Origin: JABSQH01 sp039177505
Lineage (GTDB): Bacteria; Actinomycetota; Acidimicrobiia; Acidimicrobiales; Ilumatobacteraceae
Assembly: GCA_039177505.1 (NCBI GenBank)
Contig: JBCDFR010000006.1
Coordinates: 1 to 64,000, forward strand
Reading direction: 5' to 3'
DNA length: 64,000 nucleotides
Shown here: piece by piece, positions 34,014-42,150 of the stretch
How the letters are laid out: each line of letters opens with the position of its first letter
Numbering within the stretch: position 1 is the first letter of the stretch
The notes under the pieces: model-generated
The model's input: the letters and a program-made list of their open reading frames with translations, nothing else
Told to the model about the DNA's origin: nothing
Database searches by the model: none
Program-made: the position numbers and the translations under genes

Positions 34014-35671
34014 GACAGCACACCCGTGGAACCGAACTCCCACGGAGCCGCCACCGGAAAGCGGGCACAGAGGAACGCTGCAAGCAGACGTTCCCTGTCG
34101 GCAACGTCGTCGCCGACGTCGGCAGTCTCGTTGATGCAGAACGTGTCGATGTCAGTCGCCAGACGAATTCGGTCGAGGTGCAGACCAAGACGCCCCGACT
34201 CGACGTGGACGTAGTCATTGGAAAGCTCTCCGAGAACCGCCCGACCCGTCGCGAGCGCATAGTTCTGAGAGAACGACGCAGCGATCGACACATCGGTGGG
34301 GCTGCGGAAGCGACTCGCTTGCGTTGCGCCGACCGCGGCAGGGAACTCCCGCTCGATCTCGGCCATGACGGACCGCAGCTGGGGATACGGGGCATGAAAC
34401 GGCTTCGAGGTGGCGACACGCCCAAATCGTTCCCGCAGCAGCTCGGCGCCGCGCTCGGCTGCACGGTCCACGTCTTGACTGTGGTGATCGACGTATCCGG
34501 GGCGCGGCGCGCTGCTGTGGAAGATACGCGGGAGCCCACTCGACGTGAAGAAGAACTCTGGACGCAACGAACGGCCGAGAAAGAAGTCGTCGTTGAAGTA
34601 CACGAAGTGCTCGGACAATCCGTCGATGCGATGTAGCGCCGACTCCATCACGTGCGAGTTGAACGTCGGCAACACCGACGAGTCGAGAATCTCGGAGTGA
34701 TCGACGACTCGGATCTGCGGTGTGTCCACCAACCACGACGGTCGTTGACCGGCGGTGACGACAAAAACCCGGCGAACCCAGCCGGCATACGCCCATATCG
34801 AGCGCAACGAGTAGAGCAGCTCGTCCCGACTCCTGAACCTCGCACGGTCCAACGCATTCTCGGACAGGTCACGACCTGTTGTCTCGGCCCACTCCCGAAA
34901 GCTCCGCTGCCACGCTTCGTCTGCTCCGTCGACCCAGGTGTACACCACATCGATGTCGAAGTCGGCATGCTCGAGATTGGCACCAACGGGAAACGCGCTT
35001 CGGCCGCGATAGTCGCGGCCCTCAACAGCCTCGACGACCGCTGGGCTGCGCGGGTCGAACCGATAGTGACCCCGTGTACCGATCATCTCCAACTGACCGG
35101 ACGTGCCCTCCTCCCAGAACGTCAACTCCGCCGCCTGTTCTCGCCCGACCGCACGATCGCCGTACGAATATGCCCTGAACAGCCGCCACGCCCTCGCCTT
35201 GGACGCCCGCCGGCTCGCGGCGAACGAACGCAGCGTCATCAGCCGTGTCGTCGAGCGGTCGACCACCTCGACGAACCACGCCGCACCGTCGAGCGCAGCC
35301 AGTGCCCGCTTGGCCCGATCTCGCTCCTCGAGAGCAACGCCAAACACGAGATGGTCGTCGCGCCGGTCGATGAGGAACGAATCGATGCCGGTCGGAGCGA
35401 GCGCAGTCACCAGCGCATGTCCGTAGTCGTGGCGTAGGTCGCTCAGCCCGACCGGCAGTGTCCCAGCCGTGGCCAGACGCCGGGGGCCGAGCGCCGCAAC
35501 CGACGGCCCGCGGCCGAGCACTGGCAACACACTCCGCTGTCGCTGCTCGATCGCTTCGCGGAGACGCAACGTCAATGTGCTGGCCAGCAAGGCCTTGACC
35601 GGCGGAGGGAGGCGTCGGTCGACCCGGTAGCGGGAAACGAGCGACCACATCCGATCGAAGTGGAGGCGCAC
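34010..35671 (-). CDS. Stealth-family sugar-phosphate transferase
   Basis: 553 residues from GTG 35671; ATG 35650 is an alternative. Four Stealth conserved regions are visible: CR1 FDIDVVYTWVDGAD (about 247-260), CR2 RFRSRDELLYSLRSIWAYAG, CR3 LSEHFVYFNDDFFLGRSL and CR4 DTFCINETADV. Members move a hexose-1-phosphate from a nucleotide sugar to a glycan, giving phosphodiester-linked capsules; relatives include bacterial capsule polymerases and the animal GlcNAc-1-phosphotransferase. The extra 240 N-terminal residues have no recognised domain. It is coupled to the GT2 gene that follows. Confidence 0.9.
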   Translation of the reverse strand: MRLHFDRMWSLVSRYRVDRRLPPPVKALLASTLTLRLREAIEQRQRSVLPVLGRGPSVAALGPRRLATAGTLPVGLSDLRHDYGHALVTALAPTGIDSFLIDRRDDHLVFGVALEERDRAKRALAALDGAAWFVEVVDRSTTRLMTLRSFAASRRASKARAWRLFRAYSYGDRAVGREQAAELTFWEEGTSGQLEMIGTRGHYRFDPRSPAVVEAVEGRDYRGRSAFPVGANLEHADFDIDVVYTWVDGADEAWQRSFREWAETTGRDLSENALDRARFRSRDELLYSLRSIWAYAGWVRRVFVVTAGQRPSWLVDTPQIRVVDHSEILDSSVLPTFNSHVMESALHRIDGLSEHFVYFNDDFFLGRSLRPEFFFTSSGLPRIFHSSAPRPGYVDHHSQDVDRAAERGAELLRERFGRVATSKPFHAPYPQLRSVMAEIEREFPAAVGATQASRFRSPTDVSIAASFSQNYALATGRAVLGELSNDYVHVESGRLGLHLDRIRLATDIDTFCINETADVGDDVADRERLLAAFLCARFPVAAPWEFGSTGVLS

Positions 35672-35724
35672 GGCCGGGATGATACCGGTGGCGCGTCAGC
35701 GGCCAGCCGACCGTCTCAGGGCAA

Positions 35725-36579
35725 TCAGATGACCGGCGGCCGTCCGAGCTGTGCGAGCCGCCATACGGTGCGCCAGCGGATCGGACGGTGTTCGATGGCT
35801 GAGCGCCAGCCGTCCATCCATCCCTGAAGGTATGACCGGCGGCACTCGCCCGCGGGGGCCCGGATGGTGCCGAGCACCAGCCACGCCGCCACGTGGACCA
35901 GGGCGACCGGCCATGGCAGGGTCCGGCGCGCGATCCAGACGCGATTTCGGCCGGTGAGGCGCCAACCGTCGGCGTGGCGCGAAATCTCAGTTCGTGGATG
36001 AAAGACCGTGACATCGGCGAGGTAGCGAATCCGCCACCCTGCGTCGATGAGCCGCCAACTGAGTTCGAGCTCTTCGTGACCGTAGAAGAGCTCGGTGAAA
36101 TAGCCCCCGACCTGCTCGTACGCCTCGCGCCGGATGGCGCATGCGCCCCCGAGAAACGTCGCTACTTCACCCGCCCGATCAGCGTGTGCCTCACCCAGTC
36201 GCGGAACATGGCGACGGCTCGTCTCGCCTTGCTCGTCGATGATCCGCAGCGAGACGACGGCGAGCGTTGGGTCTGAGTCGAAGGCGGCGACTATCGGACC
36301 GGCGTCGGGGGCCAACAGCGCGGCATCGTCGTCGAGAAAGCCGACCAACGGAGTGTTGGCACGTTCGAGTCCGAGGTGGCGGGCGGCTGGTATTCCGACA
36401 TTGCTGGCCGACTCGATGTGGTGATGAGTCCCGGGTAACTGCACGGGTCCCCCGCCGTTCGAGACGATGACTACGTCGGCACTCCCGTCCTCGCTCACCG
36501 ACGTCGCAGCCACGCGTAGTTCGCTACGCCGATCGCCGCGGGTCAGAATCACCCAGCTCAGCGACGATTGCCCGCACAT
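35725..36579 (-). CDS. Glycosyltransferase family 2
   Basis: 284 residues from ATG 36579 (MCGQSSLSWVILTRGDRRSE); upstream frame is non-coding. Motifs: ESASNVGIPAARHLGLERA, LVGFLDDDAALLAPD and the acceptor motif FYGHEELELSWRLIDAGW. A hydrophobic patch (WPVALVHVAAWLVLGTI) may touch the membrane. It is divergent from the sialyltransferase-like gene, with 50-76 bases between starts depending on which GTG is used. Confidence 0.82.
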   Translation of the reverse strand: MCGQSSLSWVILTRGDRRSELRVAATSVSEDGSADVVIVSNGGGPVQLPGTHHHIESASNVGIPAARHLGLERANTPLVGFLDDDAALLAPDAGPIVAAFDSDPTLAVVSLRIIDEQGETSRRHVPRLGEAHADRAGEVATFLGGACAIRREAYEQVGGYFTELFYGHEELELSWRLIDAGWRIRYLADVTVFHPRTEISRHADGWRLTGRNRVWIARRTLPWPVALVHVAAWLVLGTIRAPAGECRRSYLQGWMDGWRSAIEHRPIRWRTVWRLAQLGRPPVI

Positions 36580-36655
36580 CAGGCCGAATGGTAGGTCCCC
36601 CGCCGGAGACCCGCGAACTGCCCGATCAGTGTTCGCAACCGTACGATCGCGGGTT

Positions 36656-38302
36656 GTGTTGCTGATTCGGCCGCGGTCGTTGCTGGGCTCTGTCCGCCGC
36701 ACCATCGAACGGGTGCTGGCGCGATGGCCGGCGCTGGCGTACGTGGCACCGGCCGACATCCCCGCCGACAACGACCTCGCATCCAACTCCCGGCCACGCG
36801 TCGAGCTAGCCCGGCTCATCGCACTGGTCGGCACGTTCCTCCTCCAGGTCGATCAGCCGACCCGTAGTCAACGCTCGTTTGAAACCGCGTGGAGACTTGG
36901 CGATCGAACCGCAGCGATCGGTGTGGGAAACGCACTCTTGGCTGGCGGACCACTCGTGCCGAGCATGGACGCCGCTCGACGTCTCGTGTCCACCCACGGC
37001 GGAGACCCCGAACGCGCTCGCGTGTGGTTCAAGGCAGCGGCCGAGGGCGGCTCCGCGGACGATGGACTCGTGCGTGCCAATCTCGCTCTCGGTGACGTGG
37101 GTGCTGCGCTGCGAGCAACCGTCGATCATGAGCGCCGAATGGTCAGCACGCCAGCACATCGCGATGACTCGGCCGGACGCACTGAACTCGAGACGGTGCT
37201 TCGGCATCAGCTTGCCAGTCGACCGGGTGACACGCGCGTCCGCAACCGCCTCGTGCGGCTACTCCTCAGCAGAGCCGACTTCCAGGCTGCTACTGAGTGC
37301 TGTGGCGATGACCGGGAGCTTCAGATGCTCGTGGGCTGGGCCACTGCGACGGCGAGCGGCGATCACGAGCGCGCCCACGAAACGAAGCTCAGGCTCGCGC
37401 AGCGCGCCCGTCCACCGGCCCGAACCGCCACGATGGGTCGCATCGCCTATTTCGTCCAAGCGACGAACTATGCCTATGGCCCGAGCCAAGCATGCGACGC
37501 AATCGACGGGCACCGCCCGCTTCTCGCCACCGACGAGGAGCGCCGATCTCTCGACAAGCTACGGGCTGACACCGCCCTCCTTGCCGGCGACTCCCTACCG
37601 TTGCGGGCCTTTCGTTCGCTCCAGCCGGCACCGACCCGACGTGCGACCGAAGTACTGACGAATGCGGTTGCCGGTCGACGTGTCCTCGTCATCGGACCTT
37701 CTCCTCACCACAGGCCCCGAGCTGCCGACCTGCGCGAGGCCGACGTCGTGGTCTCGACGCAGGCGCCGCACGCGCTCGACCAACATGCTTCCCGACAGAC
37801 CTTCGTGACCTACGTCGCCGACGATGTCGTGGCCGCTCGCGCTGATGCGTACCGCGCCCAACTCGATGAGCGAGCCGACACTGTCTTGGTCGTCCGTCCA
37901 ACCCTCGCTTCGGCCATGCCGGCCCGGCTCCGCGGCCACGAGCGAGTGTCCATGATGACGTTCGAAGATGGCTCACCCTTTCTCGGCACGCACTTCGGCC
38001 TACAGCGAATTCTCTATGACATGCTGTCGATTGGGCCGACGCGCTTGACGATCTCCGGGGTCGACTTCTTCCTCGACCGATCGAGTCACCTTCCCGGGTA
38101 TGTCGCGTTCGGGAGCACAGGGTTCCGCGAGTTCAACATCTCTCACGACCTGGCGTACGCCTTCATGTGGACACAGACCGTGCTGCAACACGGATTCATC
38201 GAGGCCGTTCCGACGCTCGGGAAGCTGTTGGAGATACCTCTCGCCACGTATCTACAGCAGCTGAAGTGGAGCTACGAAGGTCAGGAGACGTTTGAGGGGT
38301 GA
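36656..38302 (+). CDS. Sel1/TPR-like protein with candidate sialyltransferase C-terminal domain
   Basis: 548 residues from GTG 36656; GTG 36629 is also open. Residues about 50-320 are helical repeats (DPERARVWFKAAAEGGSADD is Sel1-like). From about 340 a Rossmann-type domain begins RRVLVIGPSPHHRP, followed by READVVVSTQ, a GTHFGLQRILYDML helix, RLTISGVDFFL (about 463-473) and NISHDLAYAFMWTQTVLQHG. The order G-x-S/G-P-S, then D-V-V, then S-GVDF, then HD, resembles bacterial GT42 and the L, S and VS sialylmotifs of GT29. Placed beside CMP-nonulosonate synthesis genes, a sialyltransferase is a reasonable hypothesis but not proven. Confidence 0.5.
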   Translation: MLLIRPRSLLGSVRRTIERVLARWPALAYVAPADIPADNDLASNSRPRVELARLIALVGTFLLQVDQPTRSQRSFETAWRLGDRTAAIGVGNALLAGGPLVPSMDAARRLVSTHGGDPERARVWFKAAAEGGSADDGLVRANLALGDVGAALRATVDHERRMVSTPAHRDDSAGRTELETVLRHQLASRPGDTRVRNRLVRLLLSRADFQAATECCGDDRELQMLVGWATATASGDHERAHETKLRLAQRARPPARTATMGRIAYFVQATNYAYGPSQACDAIDGHRPLLATDEERRSLDKLRADTALLAGDSLPLRAFRSLQPAPTRRATEVLTNAVAGRRVLVIGPSPHHRPRAADLREADVVVSTQAPHALDQHASRQTFVTYVADDVVAARADAYRAQLDERADTVLVVRPTLASAMPARLRGHERVSMMTFEDGSPFLGTHFGLQRILYDMLSIGPTRLTISGVDFFLDRSSHLPGYVAFGSTGFREFNISHDLAYAFMWTQTVLQHGFIEAVPTLGKLLEIPLATYLQQLKWSYEGQETFEG

Positions 38303-38337
38303 GGCCGGCCTCACGCTCTCGTCGATACACTTGAGCG

Positions 38338-39198
38338 GTGCTTTCGGTCGAGCCCACCCAGGCTCCCTCAGAGGTCATTCCCCTCCGCGACCCTCACGAG
38401 ACGGAGCGTCTCGGGCCGTATCTTCGTGACGTGCGGCGCCGCTGGCCGTACATCTGGTACAACGCCAGGAGCGAACTGCGGAGGCAACAAGTTAATACGG
38501 TATTCGGCAACCTGTGGCTGCTGATCAACCCTGCGTTGACCGTCGCCATCTTCTACCTCATCTTCGGCTTGCTGCTGCAGGTAGACCGTGGGGTCGACAA
38601 CTTGCTGTTGTTTCTCGCAGTTGGCATCTTCGTCTTCAGGGCCACGCAACAGGCGACCACGTCGGGCTCCAAGGCCGTCGTGAACAACGAAGGATTGATT
38701 CGCTCGATCCACTTCCCAAGGCTTGTGCTCCCCCTCACCGCGACACTGGCTGAGACGCTCGCCACCACACTCTCGTTCCTGGTCGTCTTTGTTGTTGCCG
38801 TCGCGACCGGTGTCGCCCCGTCGCTGACGTGGCTGGTTCTGGTCCCGATCGTGGCCCTACAAACGGTGTTCAATTTCGGCGCAGGCACGATCGCGGCGCG
38901 GGTCACCACACATTTCAGAGACACCACGCAGCTTCTCCCGTTCGCGTTTCGGCTGTTGTTCTACGGATCGGGTGTCATCTTCAACGTCACCGCCTACGCA
39001 GAAGGTCGGAGATGGATCGAGATCCTGTTCGCACTCAATCCGATGTACTGCTTCATCTCCATGGCGCGCTGGACGATGCTGGGTGGCTCTGATGTCACGC
39101 CATTGGTGATTGCGTCGTCGATCATCTGGAGCATCGCACTGGCAGTCGGCGGCTTCTTTTGGTTCCGTGCAGGCGAAGCGAACTATGCCCGTTCCTGA
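38338..39198 (+). CDS. ABC-2 type polysaccharide export permease, second pair
   Basis: 286 residues from GTG 38338. Six membrane segments are visible, including LWLLINPALTVAIFYLIFG, LLLFLAVGIFVFRATQ, LSFLVVFVVAVATGVA, TWLVLVPIVALQTVFNFG and VIASSIIWSIALAVGGFFWF. The cytoplasmic motif ARSELRRQQVNTVFGNLWLL precedes the first helix as in Wzm/TagG. It overlaps the ATPase gene by 14 bases. It is clearly diverged from the permease at 24931-25728, so the window encodes two different exporters. Confidence 0.9.
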   Translation: MLSVEPTQAPSEVIPLRDPHETERLGPYLRDVRRRWPYIWYNARSELRRQQVNTVFGNLWLLINPALTVAIFYLIFGLLLQVDRGVDNLLLFLAVGIFVFRATQQATTSGSKAVVNNEGLIRSIHFPRLVLPLTATLAETLATTLSFLVVFVVAVATGVAPSLTWLVLVPIVALQTVFNFGAGTIAARVTTHFRDTTQLLPFAFRLLFYGSGVIFNVTAYAEGRRWIEILFALNPMYCFISMARWTMLGGSDVTPLVIASSIIWSIALAVGGFFWFRAGEANYARS

Positions 39199-39943
39199 GA
39201 ACGAAGCGGAGTCTCCCTCGACAGCCGTGCTGGTGAACAACCTCGAGGTGGAGTACCGCGTCTACCACGACAGGGTCCGAGACGAACGCAGCGGCCTGGC
39301 GGGCAGGCTGCGCTCCAAGCACATCGAGATCGTCCAGGCCCTCAGAGGAGTCTCCTTCTCCGTGAATTCCGGTGAAGCGGTCGGGATCGTAGGGTCGAAC
39401 GGATCGGGGAAGTCGACACTGCTTCGAGCGATTGCAGGTGTGCAGGCCAAGTCAGCCGGCTCGGTTCGAGTCCGCGGCGAGGCGCGACTGCTCAGTGTCG
39501 GTGCAACGCTCAAGCCGCAGCTCTCCGGCTATCGGAACGTCAAGCTCGGGGCCCTTGCAATGGGACTGACCACCGAGGAGATCGAGGAGGGGCTCGACGG
39601 TCTCGTCGAGTTCTCCGGGCTCGGCGACGCGATGGCTCGGCCGCTCAAGACGTATTCACAGGGAATGAAGGCGCGCCTGCTGTTCTCGATAGCAACGCTC
39701 CACATTCCCAATATTCTGCTCATCGACGAGGCGCTTGCCGTTGGCGACCGCCAGTTCAAAAGGCGGAGCCTCGAGCGAATTCGCAACATCCGCGCCGAGG
39801 CCGGCACCGTTCTCATGGTCACGCACAACATGAGCGAGATTCGGAACACATGCACTCGCGCCGTCTGGATGGATGGCGGTCAGATCGTGGCCGATGGTGA
39901 CGTCGAAGACGTTCTGGCGCGATACGACGCAGCCTCGGAGTAA
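39185..39943 (+). CDS. ABC transporter ATPase (Wzt/TagH-like, short), second pair
   Basis: 252 residues from ATG 39185. Walker A GSNGSGKST, signature YSQGMKARLLF, Walker B ILLIDEALAVGD and switch VTHNMSE are present. Unlike the ATPase at 25728-26951 there is no C-terminal carbohydrate-binding domain, so export by this pair would not depend on recognising a terminal sugar in the Wzt manner. The 3' end is seven bases from the end of the convergent neuB gene. Confidence 0.9.
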   Translation: MPVPENEAESPSTAVLVNNLEVEYRVYHDRVRDERSGLAGRLRSKHIEIVQALRGVSFSVNSGEAVGIVGSNGSGKSTLLRAIAGVQAKSAGSVRVRGEARLLSVGATLKPQLSGYRNVKLGALAMGLTTEEIEEGLDGLVEFSGLGDAMARPLKTYSQGMKARLLFSIATLHIPNILLIDEALAVGDRQFKRRSLERIRNIRAEAGTVLMVTHNMSEIRNTCTRAVWMDGGQIVADGDVEDVLARYDAASE

Positions 39944-39950
39944 CCGCAGG

Positions 39951-40817
39951 TCAGTTGACTCTGAGCCGCCGACGGGGTTCTTCCTCGCCGGGAAACACCC
40001 GCTTGACCCCGTCGCCGAGCGCCGTCTGCATGATGCGAATGTCGCGCACGAGATGCCGCAGACCCTGTGGCTCCACGCTGGCCGCATGGTCCGATCCCCA
40101 CATGGTGCGATCGAGCGTGATGTGGCGCTCGACGGCCACCGCTCCGAGGGCGACGGCGCCGAGCGTGATCTGCAGCCCACGTTCGTGGCCTGAGTAGCCA
40201 ACGGGAACGCTGTAGCGATCGCGCAATGTCTCGATCGTGCGGAGGTTCGACTCCTCCGGCGGGCACGGATAGGTCGATGTGGAGTGCAGCATCAGGAGTG
40301 GGCTACCCGACAGCACCTCGACCGCTCGATCGATCTCGGGAAGCGTTGACATGCCTGTCGACAGGATGATCGGCTTGCCGGTCGCCTGGAGCGCCCGCAA
40401 CAACGGTTCGTCGGTAACGCTGGCGGAGGCAACCTTGTGCACCGGAGCATCGAAGCGCTCCATGAAATCGACCGAAGGCACGTCCCACGGAGAGGCGAAC
40501 CAGTGCATTCCAGTTTTCGAGACATGCGTCGCGATCTCGGTGTACTCATCTTCCCCGAACTCGGTGCGACGTTTGTAGTCGATGTACGACATCTCGCCCC
40601 ACGGGGTCTCGCGCATCTTGTCCCATTGATCGCGTGGTACGCAGATGTCTGGTGTGCGCTTCTGAAACTTGACGGCGTCACACCCGGCCTCATCTGCGAC
40701 GTCGATGAGCTGCTTGGCGATGTCGACGTCGCCGTTGTGGTTGATACCGATCTCGGCGATGACGTACACGTCTCGGCCCGGCCCGATGTCACGGTCGGCG
40801 ACGACGAAGTCCTTCAT
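39951..40817 (-). CDS. neuB: N-acetylneuraminate/nonulosonate synthase (NeuB), SAF domain missing
   Basis: 288 residues. NeuB condenses phosphoenolpyruvate with an N-acetylhexosamine (or its 6-phosphate) to give a nine-carbon acid. The TIM-barrel motifs are intact: VYVIAEIGINHNGDVDIAKQ, DAVKFQKRTPD, KVASASVTDEPLLRA, PIILSTGMSTLPEID, HSTSTYPCPPEE, VPVGYSGHERG and AVERHITLDRTMWGSDHAAS. The family is usually about 340-360 residues, ending in an SAF (antifreeze-like) domain whose Arg reaches into the partner's active site. This protein stops at RRRLRVN exactly before that domain. It is 3 bases downstream of the CMP-synthetase fusion gene. Activity without SAF is uncertain. Confidence 0.88.
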   Translation of the reverse strand: MKDFVVADRDIGPGRDVYVIAEIGINHNGDVDIAKQLIDVADEAGCDAVKFQKRTPDICVPRDQWDKMRETPWGEMSYIDYKRRTEFGEDEYTEIATHVSKTGMHWFASPWDVPSVDFMERFDAPVHKVASASVTDEPLLRALQATGKPIILSTGMSTLPEIDRAVEVLSGSPLLMLHSTSTYPCPPEESNLRTIETLRDRYSVPVGYSGHERGLQITLGAVALGAVAVERHITLDRTMWGSDHAASVEPQGLRHLVRDIRIMQTALGDGVKRVFPGEEEPRRRLRVN

Positions 40818-40820
40818 GGT

Positions 40821-41999
40821 CTAGAGCTCTTTCTCGATCTGGTCGTTCGTACTTGCGATGATTGCGTCGATGATCTCGCGCACGGCGCCGGTACCACCGC
40901 GCCGACGTGTCACGCACGCAAACTCGAGCAACAGCGATGGATGAGCGTCGGCGACGACGATAGGCCAGGCTACCCATCTCAGGCACGCAACGTCGTTGAC
41001 GTCGTTGCCCACGTAGGCGATGTGGTCACACGAGACTTCTCGCTCGTCGGCCCAATGACGAAGTGCCCTGAGCTTGTTGTCGCACCCGCTGATGCACTCA
41101 ATACCGAGCTTGTCCGCCCGCCGTTCGACGATTGGGACCCGCTCTTTCGAAATGATCAGCAGCGCGAGCCCGGCCCGCTTGGCGAGGGCGATCCCCATGC
41201 CGTCACTGCGGCTGACGACTGCGGACTCTTCACCCGACGAAGTGAGCGCCGCACGATCGTCGGTGTGTACGCCATCGAAGTCCATGACGAGCGCGCGGAT
41301 CTGACGGCCATCGAGGGCGGCAGGACCGAGTGGATCGACGTCCGCGGCCATGGCCTGGGCGCGACGAAGGTCATCGGGCTCGTCGATCTCGATGGCGTGA
41401 CGACTGTCGACCGGCTCGACCCCAACTCGGCCGAAGAACCGATGCCGACGTTCGAGGAACCCGGCGACATCCATGACATAGAACGCTCCGGTCTCCAGCC
41501 ATTCAGCGGGTCGGTCCTGGCGACGGAGTCGTGTCGCTGCTTCGTGATTCACGCCTTCGGCGCCACCGTCGGTTCTCCACACAAACCCGTGGAACGGCAC
41601 CGCTGAGAACACACTTGCGTACTCGCCGCTGCGAACTCGGGAGATCGCCCGCTCGACGGTCTCGGGATCGACGAACGGGCTGGTGCACTGCGCGAAGACC
41701 ACCTGGTCGCTCGCGCTGAGGTGCCCGATCGTCTCAAGTGCGTGTATCAGCGCCCCTTCCGATGACGCAGTGTCGGACGCGAGGTCTTCGGGCCGCATGA
41801 TGACGGACGCGCCATGCCGCTCTGCCTCAGCCGCGATTTCCGGTCCATCGGTCGACACGTAGATCCGCTCGATGCTCGGACAGCTCTGTAGGACAACCAC
41901 CGACCGAGCGATCAGGCTACGACCGGCGACTGTACGCAGGTTCTTGTCGACGATGCCCTTCGATCCCGCCCGGGCTGGAACGACGGCTACGACGGTCAC
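40821..41999 (-). CDS. neuA: CMP-nonulosonate cytidylyltransferase fused to KdsC-like phosphatase
   Basis: 392 residues. The N-terminal 225 residues are a CMP-sialate synthetase: VVAVVPARAGSKGIVDKNLR, VSTDGPEIA, QCTSPFVDPETVE and AIEIDEPDDLRRA. Residues about 235-385 are a HAD phosphatase of the KdsC type: LVMDFDGVHTDD (nucleophile and acid/base Asp both kept), RSDGMGIALAKRAG, YVGNDVNDVACL and RRRGGTGAVREI. The same fusion order occurs in animal CMAS and in some Bacteroides proteins, where it goes with a 9-phosphate intermediate. Together with NeuB this suggests CMP-activation of a sialic or KDN-like acid after dephosphorylation in one chain. Confidence 0.88.
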   Translation of the reverse strand: MTVVAVVPARAGSKGIVDKNLRTVAGRSLIARSVVVLQSCPSIERIYVSTDGPEIAAEAERHGASVIMRPEDLASDTASSEGALIHALETIGHLSASDQVVFAQCTSPFVDPETVERAISRVRSGEYASVFSAVPFHGFVWRTDGGAEGVNHEAATRLRRQDRPAEWLETGAFYVMDVAGFLERRHRFFGRVGVEPVDSRHAIEIDEPDDLRRAQAMAADVDPLGPAALDGRQIRALVMDFDGVHTDDRAALTSSGEESAVVSRSDGMGIALAKRAGLALLIISKERVPIVERRADKLGIECISGCDNKLRALRHWADEREVSCDHIAYVGNDVNDVACLRWVAWPIVVADAHPSLLLEFACVTRRRGGTGAVREIIDAIIASTNDQIEKEL

Positions 42000-42150
42000 C
42001 GGATTGTCCCTACGTTGCGCAGCACCGTTCCGAAGCTACCTGCCCAATGCACCACCGGTGGCTAACGCGCGGCCGTGTCACCGTCAGCTGTGCTACAAGC
42101 CGATAGCTTCCCTCAGGCATGAGTGAGCCGGCCGGAGGCGATTCGCACCT

